Assembly (NCBI GenBank): GCA_036273735.1
Contig: DASUHA010000089.1
Location: 1 to 64,000 of the forward strand
Source of the DNA: 13-2-20CM-66-19 sp036273735
GTDB taxonomy: Bacteria; Pseudomonadota; Gammaproteobacteria; Steroidobacterales; Steroidobacteraceae
DNA: 64,000 nt
Direction: 5' to 3'
Position 1 is the first letter of the stretch; the number at the start of each line of letters is the position of its first letter. Shown piece by piece: positions 1 through 7,678 of this stretch. The position numbers and the translations under genes are program-made. The notes under the pieces are model-generated. The model saw only the letters and a program-made list of their open reading frames with translations, was not told the DNA's origin and searched no databases.

Positions 1-1610
1 GGCACGAGGGCCAGCTCGTAGAGCTTCATCGTGTTGCTGAAGTGAGGATCAGGCTGGCGCGGGCCCCAGGGGGAACGGACCGTGGTTTCGAGCATGCGAT
101 CGGAAAGGAAATACAGCCACCTGCCATCGGCCGCCCAGACAGGACTCTCGCTGTCGTAACGATCGGAGGTGATCGTTTGAATATCGCCGGTGCCGACATC
201 GAGGATGCGAATCTGGTCGAATTGGTTGTCGGCGGTTTCGACGAAGGCAAGCCAATGGCTGTCAGGGGACCAGGAGAGATCGCCGAATTGGCCGTTCATG
301 GATTGCGCAATGCGTCTATTCGTCCTGGTCTTGAAGTTGTAGAGCCAGAGCTCCTGGTCCCGATCGGCATGGGCGAGCCACTGACCATCGGGCGAAGGGA
401 TCCCGTTGGTCCGCAGGACGTGATCGTCAGTGGTGAGCTGGGTCGGCCGGCCGACACCATTGCCCGGAAAGTTCCAGAATTCGGTCTCGCCGGTCGCGGT
501 GGACAGCGCGAGGATGGTCTTGCCATCGGGGAGGAAGCGGGCATCGCGGTAACGGACACCGGACTCGTTGGCGACCTCAATGATGCGGCCGGTTTTGGCC
601 GGCATGGAGAAGAGGGCGCCACGAGCTGTAAACACGGCGCGGGAGCCGTCCGGCGACAGGTGGACGCTGGTGAGATAGTCGAGCGGCTTCTTGACCCAGT
701 GGACGCGCATCTGGTCGAAGTCGGACTGGAGAGTGATGGGGACGAGATGCTCCTGGCTGCTGCGGATGTCGAAGATCCAGAGGTCGCCGGCGCAGGAGTA
801 AACGATGCGGCCATCGTTGAGCGAGGCGGACTCGACGTCAAAGATGTGCTGGTGACTGAGCTGCTTCACGTCCTTGCCGTCCGTCGCCATGGAGTAGAGA
901 TTACGGACGCCATCGCGGTCGGAAATGAAGTAAATGCGGCCATCCCAGAACATCGGATTGGTGGAGGTTCCTGGATAGTCGGCGGTAAGCGGAACAGCTT
1001 CCTTGGGCGCGTCGAAGCGCCAGATGCTCTCGGCGGTGCCGCCCTTGTAGCGCTTGGTGTGGCTCGGTTGCGAGTACCAGCGTGTGAAGAAGAGCGAGTG
1101 GCCGGAAGTGTCGTAGACGGCTTCGGCGGCTTGGGCGAGAGGGACGAGCTGCCGATCGCCGCGATCGTCAACGAGGACGACCTCATTATTGGGGAGCGTG
1201 GAGTAGCGGGTCGTTGAGATCATCAGCCGGCCATCGGGCGCGAAACCGACCGGGTGGGCATCGCCGTCCCAGGTGCGGCGTTGGGGCAGGCCGCCCTCAA
1301 TGGGCATGCTGTAGACGTCGGTAGGTCCTTCAGATTCGCCGCTGAAGGCGACCGTCTTACCGTCCGGCGAAATCACGGCATTGCTCTCGGTTCCGGGGTC
1401 GGAGGTCAGGCGGTGAGCGATACCGCCCTGTGCGCCGACCGTCCAGAGGTCGCCCTCGGACGTGAAAACGACCGTATCGCCGTGGATGGCGGGCGCCGTG
1501 TAGTAGCCTCGATGCAGTGGAGATGGGGACTGCGCGGAAGCCAGATTCGAGACCAAGAGGTAAACCAGAGCGAGACCTGTCAGCTGGCAACAACGGTTGC
1601 AGGTCAACAT
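1..1610 (-). CDS. Tricorn-like protease, N-terminal part (runs off the left edge)
   Basis: The frame is open from an ATG at 1610 to the window edge, 536 codons. It is preceded by a good ribosome binding site (AAGGAG, 9 nt before the ATG). Residues 1-26 are a signal peptide ending in ASA-Q, so the product is exported. The rest is a chain of WD/TolB-like beta-propeller blades, with repeated patterns such as SPDGKTVAFSG, SPDGSRAVFTARG and WSPDSHWLAFVE. This is the N-terminal architecture of tricorn-protease homologues, whose C-terminal PDZ and S41 serine-protease domains would lie outside the window. In that family the propellers gate peptide access to the protease. A TolB-like or S9 peptidase propeller is the alternative, but the N-terminal HRGYYTAPAIHGDTVVFTSE stretch is typical of tricorn. 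Confidence 0.85.
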   Translation of the reverse strand, partial: MLTCNRCCQLTGLALVYLLVSNLASAQSPSPLHRGYYTAPAIHGDTVVFTSEGDLWTVGAQGGIAHRLTSDPGTESNAVISPDGKTVAFSGESEGPTDVYSMPIEGGLPQRRTWDGDAHPVGFAPDGRLMISTTRYSTLPNNEVVLVDDRGDRQLVPLAQAAEAVYDTSGHSLFFTRWYSQPSHTKRYKGGTAESIWRFDAPKEAVPLTADYPGTSTNPMFWDGRIYFISDRDGVRNLYSMATDGKDVKQLSHQHIFDVESASLNDGRIVYSCAGDLWIFDIRSSQEHLVPITLQSDFDQMRVHWVKKPLDYLTSVHLSPDGSRAVFTARGALFSMPAKTGRIIEVANESGVRYRDARFLPDGKTILALSTATGETEFWNFPGNGVGRPTQLTTDDHVLRTNGIPSPDGQWLAHADRDQELWLYNFKTRTNRRIAQSMNGQFGDLSWSPDSHWLAFVETADNQFDQIRILDVGTGDIQTITSDRYDSESPVWAADGRWLYFLSDRMLETTVRSPWGPRQPDPHFSNTMKLYELALV

Positions 1611-1719
1611 GAAAGAATTCTCCTTTTTACTAACGAGAGCCCCAAGTCGCAGGGTTGCGCGGCAAGTTGGCAGTATCGCGTGCCCGCTCACATTCTCGCC
1701 ACGGTAACTGAGTGAGCCC

Positions 1720-2778
1720 TCAGGCCAACCATCGCACCCAAGCGCCATGTGGATGTGCTCGCGCGAGCAGGGTCTCCTCGCCGGACGGCCATAGCGTAAG
1801 CCGCAATTCGGGCGGGTCGGCAAGCTCGAAGCGCAGCCATGCGAGTGGCGCCTCGATGCTTGCCGCGGCACCCGCACGGCTCAAATGAGCGCAGATCCGG
1901 TTCCGCGAGCCTTCGGAGAGATAACTCCAGACGACGGAATGAAAAAGCACTCGCACGCTGCCGCGAGCCGGCACCGGTTCGATCTGTTGCTCGACCCAAT
2001 CGGCCGCCTCTGCACAGTCGATGGCGACTGGAGCCGCACGGGCGATCTCAATGGCTGCTTCGATGCGCCTGACGCGCTCTGATTGGTCAGCCCAGACATA
2101 GGCGGCGAGCCGTTCTCTCGCGGCCTCATCCCCGAGATTGATCGGGTTTGCATCGCACCCGCGCCGCGAGCGGATCGCGATGGCCGACTCGACAGGGGGC
2201 GGCAGCCCCTTCCAGCTCGGGGCAAGGCATAGCGCCGCGTCGGGCGCTCCCCACGCGGCCTCGCCCAAACGATACTGATAGCGATCAGGGAGGAGATTCA
2301 GCCCCGCGCTCGATCCAATCTCGTAGAGGTCAAGCGGCAGTGCCGTGCGGCGCGCGATCGTCAGGAATCCGCCGATCAGCACCGCAGACCGGGCGACTTC
2401 GTTGGTCTGCGGGGGCGTGCTCAGGAATGCCAGAACACGGGCGGGATGCTCATCCAGAGCGCGCAAGGCGGCACGTCCGAGCTCCCGACTGTCCGGCAGC
2501 GGATTGGGAGGGTAGAAGGCTGCAAGATAGGGCGCGGTTTGCGACCGGACGAGCGCATTGAGCGCTCCGATCGTTCGCAAGGGGACGTTATCGGCGAGCG
2601 GAGAGGGATCGCCCTTCCAGCCGAGGATGGCGCGCCCAGCAGTACTCGATGTGTCAAGAACGGTCGCGAGCGCTTCGCAAACACAGGCCGTGAATGGTGA
2701 GCCGAGGCGCCTGCAGTATTCAGCCTGACCGATGAATGCCGAGCGCACGGCTTGCGAGTCTCGCGAATCCTCTTCCAT
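1720..2778 (-). CDS. DUF2332 family protein
   Basis: A 352-residue cytoplasmic protein with no signal peptide or membrane segment. The spacing of conserved blocks matches the DUF2332 family: an N-terminal region with LGSPFTACVCEALA (about residues 25-38), then LDLYEIGSSAGLNLL (about 149-163), and a C-terminal segment with FHSVVWSYL. The central EIGSSAGLNLL resembles the glycine-rich motif I of SAM-dependent methyltransferases, so a methyltransferase-like fold is plausible, but the family has no established reaction. It lies between the tricorn-like gene and a secreted hydrolase on the same strand, with about 70-110 nt on each side, so operon membership is uncertain. Confidence 0.8.
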   Translation of the reverse strand: MEEDSRDSQAVRSAFIGQAEYCRRLGSPFTACVCEALATVLDTSSTAGRAILGWKGDPSPLADNVPLRTIGALNALVRSQTAPYLAAFYPPNPLPDSRELGRAALRALDEHPARVLAFLSTPPQTNEVARSAVLIGGFLTIARRTALPLDLYEIGSSAGLNLLPDRYQYRLGEAAWGAPDAALCLAPSWKGLPPPVESAIAIRSRRGCDANPINLGDEAARERLAAYVWADQSERVRRIEAAIEIARAAPVAIDCAEAADWVEQQIEPVPARGSVRVLFHSVVWSYLSEGSRNRICAHLSRAGAAASIEAPLAWLRFELADPPELRLTLWPSGEETLLARAHPHGAWVRWLA

Positions 2779-2850
2779 CTTCCCGCCCCACCCCTTGATA
2801 TGGCCTGATTATCCGGCTCAGGAAGGCGGCCGCGCCAGAGGCGGCTGAGC

Positions 2851-4482
2851 TCAATACTGGTCGAAAAAGGCGCGTGCGGCGACCATGCAGTACGGCACCT
2901 CATCCGTGTGGTAGGCCTCCATACCCACCCGAGCGCCCCGCGAGGTAACCACGGCGTGCTGGAAGGCGGTGAACCCTGCCTGGAGTCGCGCGGCGATCGA
3001 TCCTAGCTCCGCGTTCTGCGACGTGGTCAGGCCGTGCTCAACGTAGGTTCCCGTGGTGCCTGCGCCGATGTCCAGGTCCAGCGTGGCAAAGCGCAGTCCC
3101 GGATGCGCTGCCAGCTTGCTCTGCAACACCGCGGTCATCACTCCCGCTCCCTGATCCCAGAACACCTCGGGATCTGCGTTACCTCCGCACATCAGCAGGG
3201 GCATGCTCGGCGTGTAGTTGCGCAAGTCGTTAGCCTCGAGATCGCGACGCAACAGCAATCGCGGATGAGCCGGCATAGTCGGCACGATGGTCGCCAGCTT
3301 CGGCGCGGAGCCATCGGGCGGTGCGCCGCTGTCCGGGTTTGCATCGATGTCCGCCACGTATGCCGCACGGAATGCCGTGCTCACCAGGTATCGCGACGGG
3401 TCAAATCCGGCCTTGTAGAGCGGCGGGCCGGCAGGAAGCGCCGCAAGCGCGGGATACTGCTGTGCGGAGAACCCCGGAGCGCCGGCGCCTGAGGATTCGG
3501 ACTGAAAAAGTGCGCTCTCCGGAATCGCGCCGGCGGCTACGAGCTTGCCGAAGCCGTCATAGCCGACCTTGCCCGGGAACAGTGTCGCCGCGCGTTGGAA
3601 TGCGGTGCTGAGGATTTGCCGCGGGTCGATCGATCCGTGCTCGAGGTGCGCGTATGAATTCACGACCATCGGCATATAGGCTGTACCGCCAAAGTCCGGA
3701 TGACCGAGGAAGGCCTCATCCCCCATCGCCAGCATGGCATACGGCCCGGACATCGGCGCGCCAGCAGTCGCCGGTCGGCCTTGCTCCTCCAGTGCCTGGA
3801 GCGTGGCCATCGACACGAAACCGCCTTGCGAATAGCCCGTGACGAAGAGCTTGCCATTGTCGCTGACCGGACCCCCGATCTGCCGCAAGAGTTGCCGCCC
3901 GGCCGTCAGACTGTCGATTGCGTCCTGCGACTGCTGGATGCGGTTGAGGTAGGGGTGGTAGGTCAGCCTGGAGACGTCATAACCCGCGTAATTCGGCGCC
4001 ACCACGATATAGCCCTGCGCTGCGAAAACGAGCGCCACCCCAATCGCGGTGCCGTAGGCCGGATTGCCCGGATTGCCGAGAGCGGAGATATCCGCAGCCC
4101 GGTCGATCTCCGTGCCGTGCGTGTACAGAACGATCGGCCGTCGTCTCCGACACTGAGCCGTCGAGCCTCTGGGCACCATGAGTGCGCCCGAGGCGTCGGT
4201 CGCCTCGCCCTGGCCGCCGACCGTGGCGTAAAGGAACTTGTACACGCGCACACCGCACTTCGGCTTGCCAATCCAACTTTGGAGCGTAGGCCGGCTCGCG
4301 AATTGCTGCTGGAGGAGGGTACCCAGGACGCCGACCGACAGCGTGGCTGCCGGGTCGCTCTGGCGTGAAATCAAGGTAGAGGAGGTGCGGCCGGTAGCGC
4401 GCTGTGCGCCGCGGGCGGCATGGGTGCCGATCAGCGCGGCACAAGCGATGACAAACGACGCCTTTAAGTACCAAGCACGCAT
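2851..4482 (-). CDS. Exported alpha/beta-hydrolase (lipase/peptidase-like)
   Basis: The start is set at the ATG at 4482, which has an AGGGGA ribosome binding site and begins a signal peptide (MRAWYLKASFVIACAALIG, cleavage near residues 22-26). The frame extends about 40 codons further upstream, but that segment does not look like coding sequence. The 543-residue product has the alpha/beta-hydrolase nucleophile elbow GYSQGG with Ser at about residue 218. A strand-turn HGTE (about residue 122) could form the oxyanion hole, and a late MCGGNADPEVFW segment probably supplies the acidic residue. Layout and length resemble the secretory lipase (LIP) and prolyl-peptidase-like hydrolases. Substrate is unknown; an exported esterase/lipase is the best reading. 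Confidence 0.75.
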   Translation of the reverse strand: MRAWYLKASFVIACAALIGTHAARGAQRATGRTSSTLISRQSDPAATLSVGVLGTLLQQQFASRPTLQSWIGKPKCGVRVYKFLYATVGGQGEATDASGALMVPRGSTAQCRRRRPIVLYTHGTEIDRAADISALGNPGNPAYGTAIGVALVFAAQGYIVVAPNYAGYDVSRLTYHPYLNRIQQSQDAIDSLTAGRQLLRQIGGPVSDNGKLFVTGYSQGGFVSMATLQALEEQGRPATAGAPMSGPYAMLAMGDEAFLGHPDFGGTAYMPMVVNSYAHLEHGSIDPRQILSTAFQRAATLFPGKVGYDGFGKLVAAGAIPESALFQSESSGAGAPGFSAQQYPALAALPAGPPLYKAGFDPSRYLVSTAFRAAYVADIDANPDSGAPPDGSAPKLATIVPTMPAHPRLLLRRDLEANDLRNYTPSMPLLMCGGNADPEVFWDQGAGVMTAVLQSKLAAHPGLRFATLDLDIGAGTTGTYVEHGLTTSQNAELGSIAARLQAGFTAFQHAVVTSRGARVGMEAYHTDEVPYCMVAARAFFDQY

Positions 4483-4637
4483 GGGTTTTCCCCTGTTATG
4501 ACGATCACCGAGCCCGCAATGGTAATAATTGCAGGTTTTCGCATATGATGCGAGACATGCCGAAATCAAACGTTGGATTGACTCCAGCCACGGCGGCATC
4601 ACGATCGCCGGTGCGGACTTTTAGAACCGGACCGGTC

Positions 4638-4643
4638 TATAAT
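4638..4643 (+). promoter_or_regulatory. Candidate -10 box (TATAAT)
   Basis: A perfect TATAAT lies 45 nt upstream of the ATG at 4688, in an AT-richer stretch than its surroundings. The hexamer 17 nt further upstream (GGACTT) is a poor -35, so the promoter may need an activator. It would drive the duplicated-domain secreted protein. Confidence 0.5.
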
Positions 4644-4687
4644 TAATTCCAAGCACTGGAATCCAGAACGCTCGACGGGGGTGGTCT

Positions 4688-5593
4688 ATGGCGACATTCA
4701 GAGTTGCCCGGTATTCGAGGACCTTGGTACCCGGCCTGTTGTATGTGATTGCGATCTGCGGAGCGTCACACGCATCGGCTGAAATGCGAGGGTTCTGTTA
4801 TATCCAGGAAACCTCAATGAGCGATCCGTATAACGGCAACGGTAAGCCGACCTACTTCACCGCGATCATCAGTGCGACGGACAGCGATCACTTCATGCCA
4901 GGGCTGTTCTCGCAATACATTCAGAAGAAGTACTCGCCTAAGTACATTAGCCCGGCGTACTGCACCTATCTGAACAACGGTAATCTGGAAGAGAGGATTG
5001 CGTACGTGAAGCAGCATGGCGGAGCGGCCGTGATGACGGGGTGGACCCCCGATAAGCACAGCGCCCTGATGGCCGGGCTGGCGAGGAATCCGCCGCCGCC
5101 ACCCGTGGCTGCCGCACAGAAGGCTCCGCCGCATCCGTTGGCCGCGCAGACGGCGTACGAGAAAGCGTTGGCAGCGCAGCGTCCGCAGAACGTAGCGCAG
5201 GCGCGGCTCGGGGCCGCGGCGAAGAAGCTGGCGTCTGCGCCGCAGCCGAATCACGCCTCGACCGTCCCGGCGAGGTCGACTGGATCCGCCGGGACGAGCA
5301 CGCAGAATTATCAGTTCTGCTCTTCGACCGGAAACCCGTATCACGGGACGGCCCAGGCTCATTTTTACGTGACGCAGATCTTCCCGGCGACAGCCGCAAA
5401 CCCCCATCCGGAAGGTGCGTTCGGAGTCTACCTACGCAACCAGCATCCGCAGGAGTCCAACTACGCGAGTTGCACGCGCCCCGGTCCGCTGAGCCGCGTC
5501 AAGAGCAATCATGGCACGACCATCGACAACTATCGGAAGTCGTTTCCGAACCGAGCGGTCGTTGAGCTGAGTTGGAGCCCAGGGCCGCACTAG
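4688..5593 (+). CDS. Secreted protein with an internally duplicated domain, function unknown
   Basis: A 301-residue protein with an N-terminal signal peptide (hydrophobic residues about 13-27, cleavage near ASA-E). Two copies of the same domain follow, at residues about 34-122 and 217-299. Both begin with F-C at the domain edge, have a Asn-Pro/Pro-Tyr-x-G turn, an aromatic-rich strand (YFTAIISAT versus HFYVTQIFPAT), a second Cys (PAYCTYL versus YASCTRP) and end in a similar block (AAVMTGWTP versus AVVELSWSP). They are joined by an Ala/Pro-rich linker (about 123-210) that may be flexible. The two conserved Cys per copy suggest one disulfide each. A GGGG run lies shortly before the ATG. I do not recognise the family. 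Confidence 0.7.
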   Translation: MATFRVARYSRTLVPGLLYVIAICGASHASAEMRGFCYIQETSMSDPYNGNGKPTYFTAIISATDSDHFMPGLFSQYIQKKYSPKYISPAYCTYLNNGNLEERIAYVKQHGGAAVMTGWTPDKHSALMAGLARNPPPPPVAAAQKAPPHPLAAQTAYEKALAAQRPQNVAQARLGAAAKKLASAPQPNHASTVPARSTGSAGTSTQNYQFCSSTGNPYHGTAQAHFYVTQIFPATAANPHPEGAFGVYLRNQHPQESNYASCTRPGPLSRVKSNHGTTIDNYRKSFPNRAVVELSWSPGPH

Positions 5594-5759
5594 GTCTCCG
5601 GACCGGGCAAATCGCGCCCCCTGTCGCGGGGGACGAAGGCGCAGGCGCACTGATCCGTCCGTAGCCCCAATTGACGCGCGTCAGTGTGCCGTCAGGCTTC
5701 CATCTTAATATTGCCTATATCAGTTGCTATTTACGTTAACGACTGCCATACAGGTCTTT

Positions 5760-6281
5760 ATGAGTCGCGAAGCCGCACTCCAGCCCATTTTGAAGCTTGG
5801 CGAAAACCTGCGCATCGCGCGCAAGCACCGCGGACTGCGCATCGTGGATCTGGCGCAGGCGGCCGGCTGTAGCCAGGACACACTGCGCCGGCTGGAGAGC
5901 GGAGACCCCGGGGTGTCTCTCGGGGTACTCGCTCGCGTAGCGGCTGCGATCGGTTGCGCACAGGAATTAGCCTCAGTGATGGATGCTGCCAAAGATGTCG
6001 AGGGGTTGAAGGGCGCGGTGCGGCGCTTGCCTCAGCGCGTGCGTCGAGCTCTCCTGCCTGCGGAGAGAGTGTCCGCGGAAGAGTTCTGGAACCAGAAGCG
6101 GGCGAGGCAGGCTGCATCCCACAACCGAGTGGTGAGCGGCGAGATCCCGCAAAGTGCTCTGTTTGCAATGGACGCGGAGCTGTTGCGGGGCGCTGAGTTC
6201 AGATGGCCGAAAGGCGGCTTCCCGGCGCTAGAGAACGACGATGACTTGGAAGAACGTTCAGCTTCCGCTCTCCAGCGATGA
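5760..6281 (+). CDS. XRE-family helix-turn-helix regulator
   Basis: A 173-residue protein. Residues about 11-65 form a Cro/CI-type helix-turn-helix: LGENLRIARKHRGLRIVDLA, then the recognition segment AAGCSQDTLRRLESGDPGVS and GVLARVAAAIG. This pattern is shared with HipB-like and other XRE antitoxin or repressor proteins. The C-terminal ~100 residues are unique and may bind a ligand or partner. The ATG at 5760 is preferred over a TTG at 5724 because the helix-turn-helix starts right after it. It is followed by a perfect 16-bp palindrome (6328-6343) and a small reading frame, so it may control a short locus with itself. Confidence 0.75.
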   Translation: MSREAALQPILKLGENLRIARKHRGLRIVDLAQAAGCSQDTLRRLESGDPGVSLGVLARVAAAIGCAQELASVMDAAKDVEGLKGAVRRLPQRVRRALLPAERVSAEEFWNQKRARQAASHNRVVSGEIPQSALFAMDAELLRGAEFRWPKGGFPALENDDDLEERSASALQR

Positions 6282-6327
6282 AGTACGGCAGATCTTACGA
6301 TCCAGACTCTGTGTACCTGTAATTATA

Positions 6328-6343
6328 CATAATATATATTATG
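6328..6343. promoter_or_regulatory. Perfect 16-bp palindrome, probable operator
   Basis: CATAATATATATTATG reads identically on both strands, in the middle of otherwise GC-rich DNA. It lies 46 nt after the XRE gene stop, and its last three bases are the first possible ATG of the next small gene. Size, symmetry and position fit a dimeric helix-turn-helix operator that also overlaps a promoter or start. Which protein binds it is inference. Confidence 0.5.
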
Positions 6344-6349
6344 CGTAGT

Positions 6350-6586
6350 ATGCCCCGTGAGGCGCGGGGAGGACCGGGAAGCTTAGGACTTCTCACGACC
6401 CACCGATGGCTCCGTAAGAAGCACCCTCATACACGTATCCGTGATTTGGCTAAGCAGTACGGCTGGCACAAGCCCAGGCGGGCGACTCTGCACTGGAGGG
6501 ACAAAGGCGTGGTTCCCGCGTCGCTCGCTCCTCTGCGTGTCGAGCACTACCGCCTGGCCGCCGAGCGCGGTCCGACCTATGCGTAA
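6350..6586 (+). CDS. Small basic protein, possible Cro/YdaS-like DNA-binding protein
   Basis: The ATG at 6350 gives 78 residues; another ATG at 6341 sits inside the palindrome. The product is very basic. The segment RIRDLAKQYGWHKPRRATLH followed by WRDKGVVPASLAPLRVEHYR resembles the recognition helix and C-terminal helix of Cro/YdaS-type phage regulators, where a Trp-x-x-x-Gly-x-x-Pro turn is common. No clear ribosome binding site was seen. It could be a partner of the XRE gene just upstream or a remnant of a mobile element. Both existence as a gene and function are tentative. Confidence 0.35.
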   Translation: MPREARGGPGSLGLLTTHRWLRKKHPHTRIRDLAKQYGWHKPRRATLHWRDKGVVPASLAPLRVEHYRLAAERGPTYA

Positions 6587-6640
6587 ACATCGATGGAGAG
6601 CCCGGTGCGTAACGAAAGGCGCACGCCGGGTTCGGTGAGG

Positions 6641-6734
6641 GGCATCCGAAAACCCGCGGCCCTCAGGCTGGCGGGCGTCGGATGCCTACTCTCCCTGCTA
6701 GCCAAGCGTCGGGAGGCCAAAGCGACCTCCCGAC
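6641..6734. terminator. Compound stem-loops between convergent genes
   Basis: Two inverted repeats sit between the convergent small gene (ends 6586) and the DUF2846 gene (ends 6745). The first pairs GGCATCCGA (6641-6649) with TCGGATGCC (6678-6686), with a CCCGC/GCGGG pair further in. The second pairs GTCGGGAGG (6708-6716) with CCTCCCGAC (6726-6734). Neither has a U-run, so these may be Rho-independent-like barriers of weak type or a repetitive extragenic element. Confidence 0.45.
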
Positions 6735-6744
6735 CGACTGACTC

Positions 6745-7188
6745 TTATTGGATTAGCTTGCAGGCCTTTACGGCCTCCTGCCCAGCCGACTCGTCCACGA
6801 GCTCCAGTCCCGTGCGTGCCGCCCAAACGCCCATCTTGACCTCCTGGTGGACGTAATAGGTCTTGCCTGCCTCGGCCTTGAAGTCAAGCGTCGCATCCTT
6901 TTCCGCTTTCGACGTTATCGTATGGCTGCCAGGTTGTATCTGTCGGAACGCATAGGTGTGCGGCCCAGTGTCGCCGATCGAGGCATTGTCGAGCAACAGA
7001 GGCATCTTGATCGCGGAGCCAACAGTCTGGTCTCGATAGATATAGACGTTCGCCTCTCCATCGCTCGGCGCTACAAATGTCTTTGCCTTGGCGTCTGCAT
7101 CCGCAGCCGCCATTGGAACACTGGCGCAGGCGCCTAGCATGCTGATTGCGAGCGCCAACGCGCCAAGGCGGATCATCTTCGTCTTCAT
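6745..7188 (-). CDS. DUF2846-type lipoprotein
   Basis: A 147-residue protein. Its N-terminus is a lipoprotein signal with lipobox LGAC at residues 18-21, so it should be lipidated on Cys21 and membrane anchored. The body contains ANVYIYRDQTVGSAIKMPL, a GPHTYAFRQIQPGSHTI block and AGKTYYVHQEVKMG, which are the hallmarks of DUF2846, a small beta-sandwich domain of unknown role in periplasmic or outer-membrane lipoproteins. A GGGAGA ribosome binding site lies 7 nt before the ATG. It is a single gene, convergent with the small gene to its left. Confidence 0.8.
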   Translation of the reverse strand: MKTKMIRLGALALAISMLGACASVPMAAADADAKAKTFVAPSDGEANVYIYRDQTVGSAIKMPLLLDNASIGDTGPHTYAFRQIQPGSHTITSKAEKDATLDFKAEAGKTYYVHQEVKMGVWAARTGLELVDESAGQEAVKACKLIQ

Positions 7189-7443
7189 TCTGAGATCTCC
7201 CTCGATGAGTATGAGTTGCGGAACGATTCATTGTCCGGTCATGTCGAGGTCGGACAAGTTACTGTTACAGTCGGATTACAAATCTCTTTGTCTGCGCTTC
7301 ACTTAGCGCCAGCCGCGACACTTCCTCCTTACGTTGCAGGCGCGCGAATGCTGCCCCTGGATCATGTCAGGCTGCCATGACATTGGTCACAATTCCAACT
7401 CAACGGGCCCATCGGCCCCTCCTTTGGAGTACCCTACTCTCCC

Positions 7444-7662
7444 ATGGGTATCGCTCGCTGCATTGCGGTGTTAGCAGTGCTAGGTGGCTCCACGTGGGCG
7501 TCTGCCGCAACGCGCATGACCAACGTGAATGCCAAATGGAGCCAAGTCCAGGCGCTGCCGCACTTCCCGGATCAGCTTGCCCGTTGGCAGGCCGGAATGA
7601 TGCGGCAACATGTCACTTCCCTGCCGACGGAGCCGCTGACGGCGCTGTTTGGGTCGCATTAG
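7444..7662 (+). CDS. Small exported protein, unknown function
   Basis: A 72-residue product with a convincing signal peptide (MGIARCIAVLAVLGGSTWASA, cleavage after ASA-A at about residue 21). The mature part is only about 50 residues, has no Cys and is rich in Trp and Gln. The stop codon lies 17 nt before the preferred start of the next exported protein, and the next gene's ribosome binding site sits right over this stop. The two are therefore probably co-transcribed and co-translated. No family recognised. Confidence 0.5.
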   Translation: MGIARCIAVLAVLGGSTWASAATRMTNVNAKWSQVQALPHFPDQLARWQAGMMRQHVTSLPTEPLTALFGSH

Positions 7663-7678
7663 CGGAGGGCCCGGATCC

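Noticed and set aside
42..1217. A 391-codon open frame on the plus strand
   Set aside because: It is antisense to the tricorn-like gene, which has a signal peptide, an AAGGAG site and propeller repeats. The plus-strand product is low in structure and has no domain.
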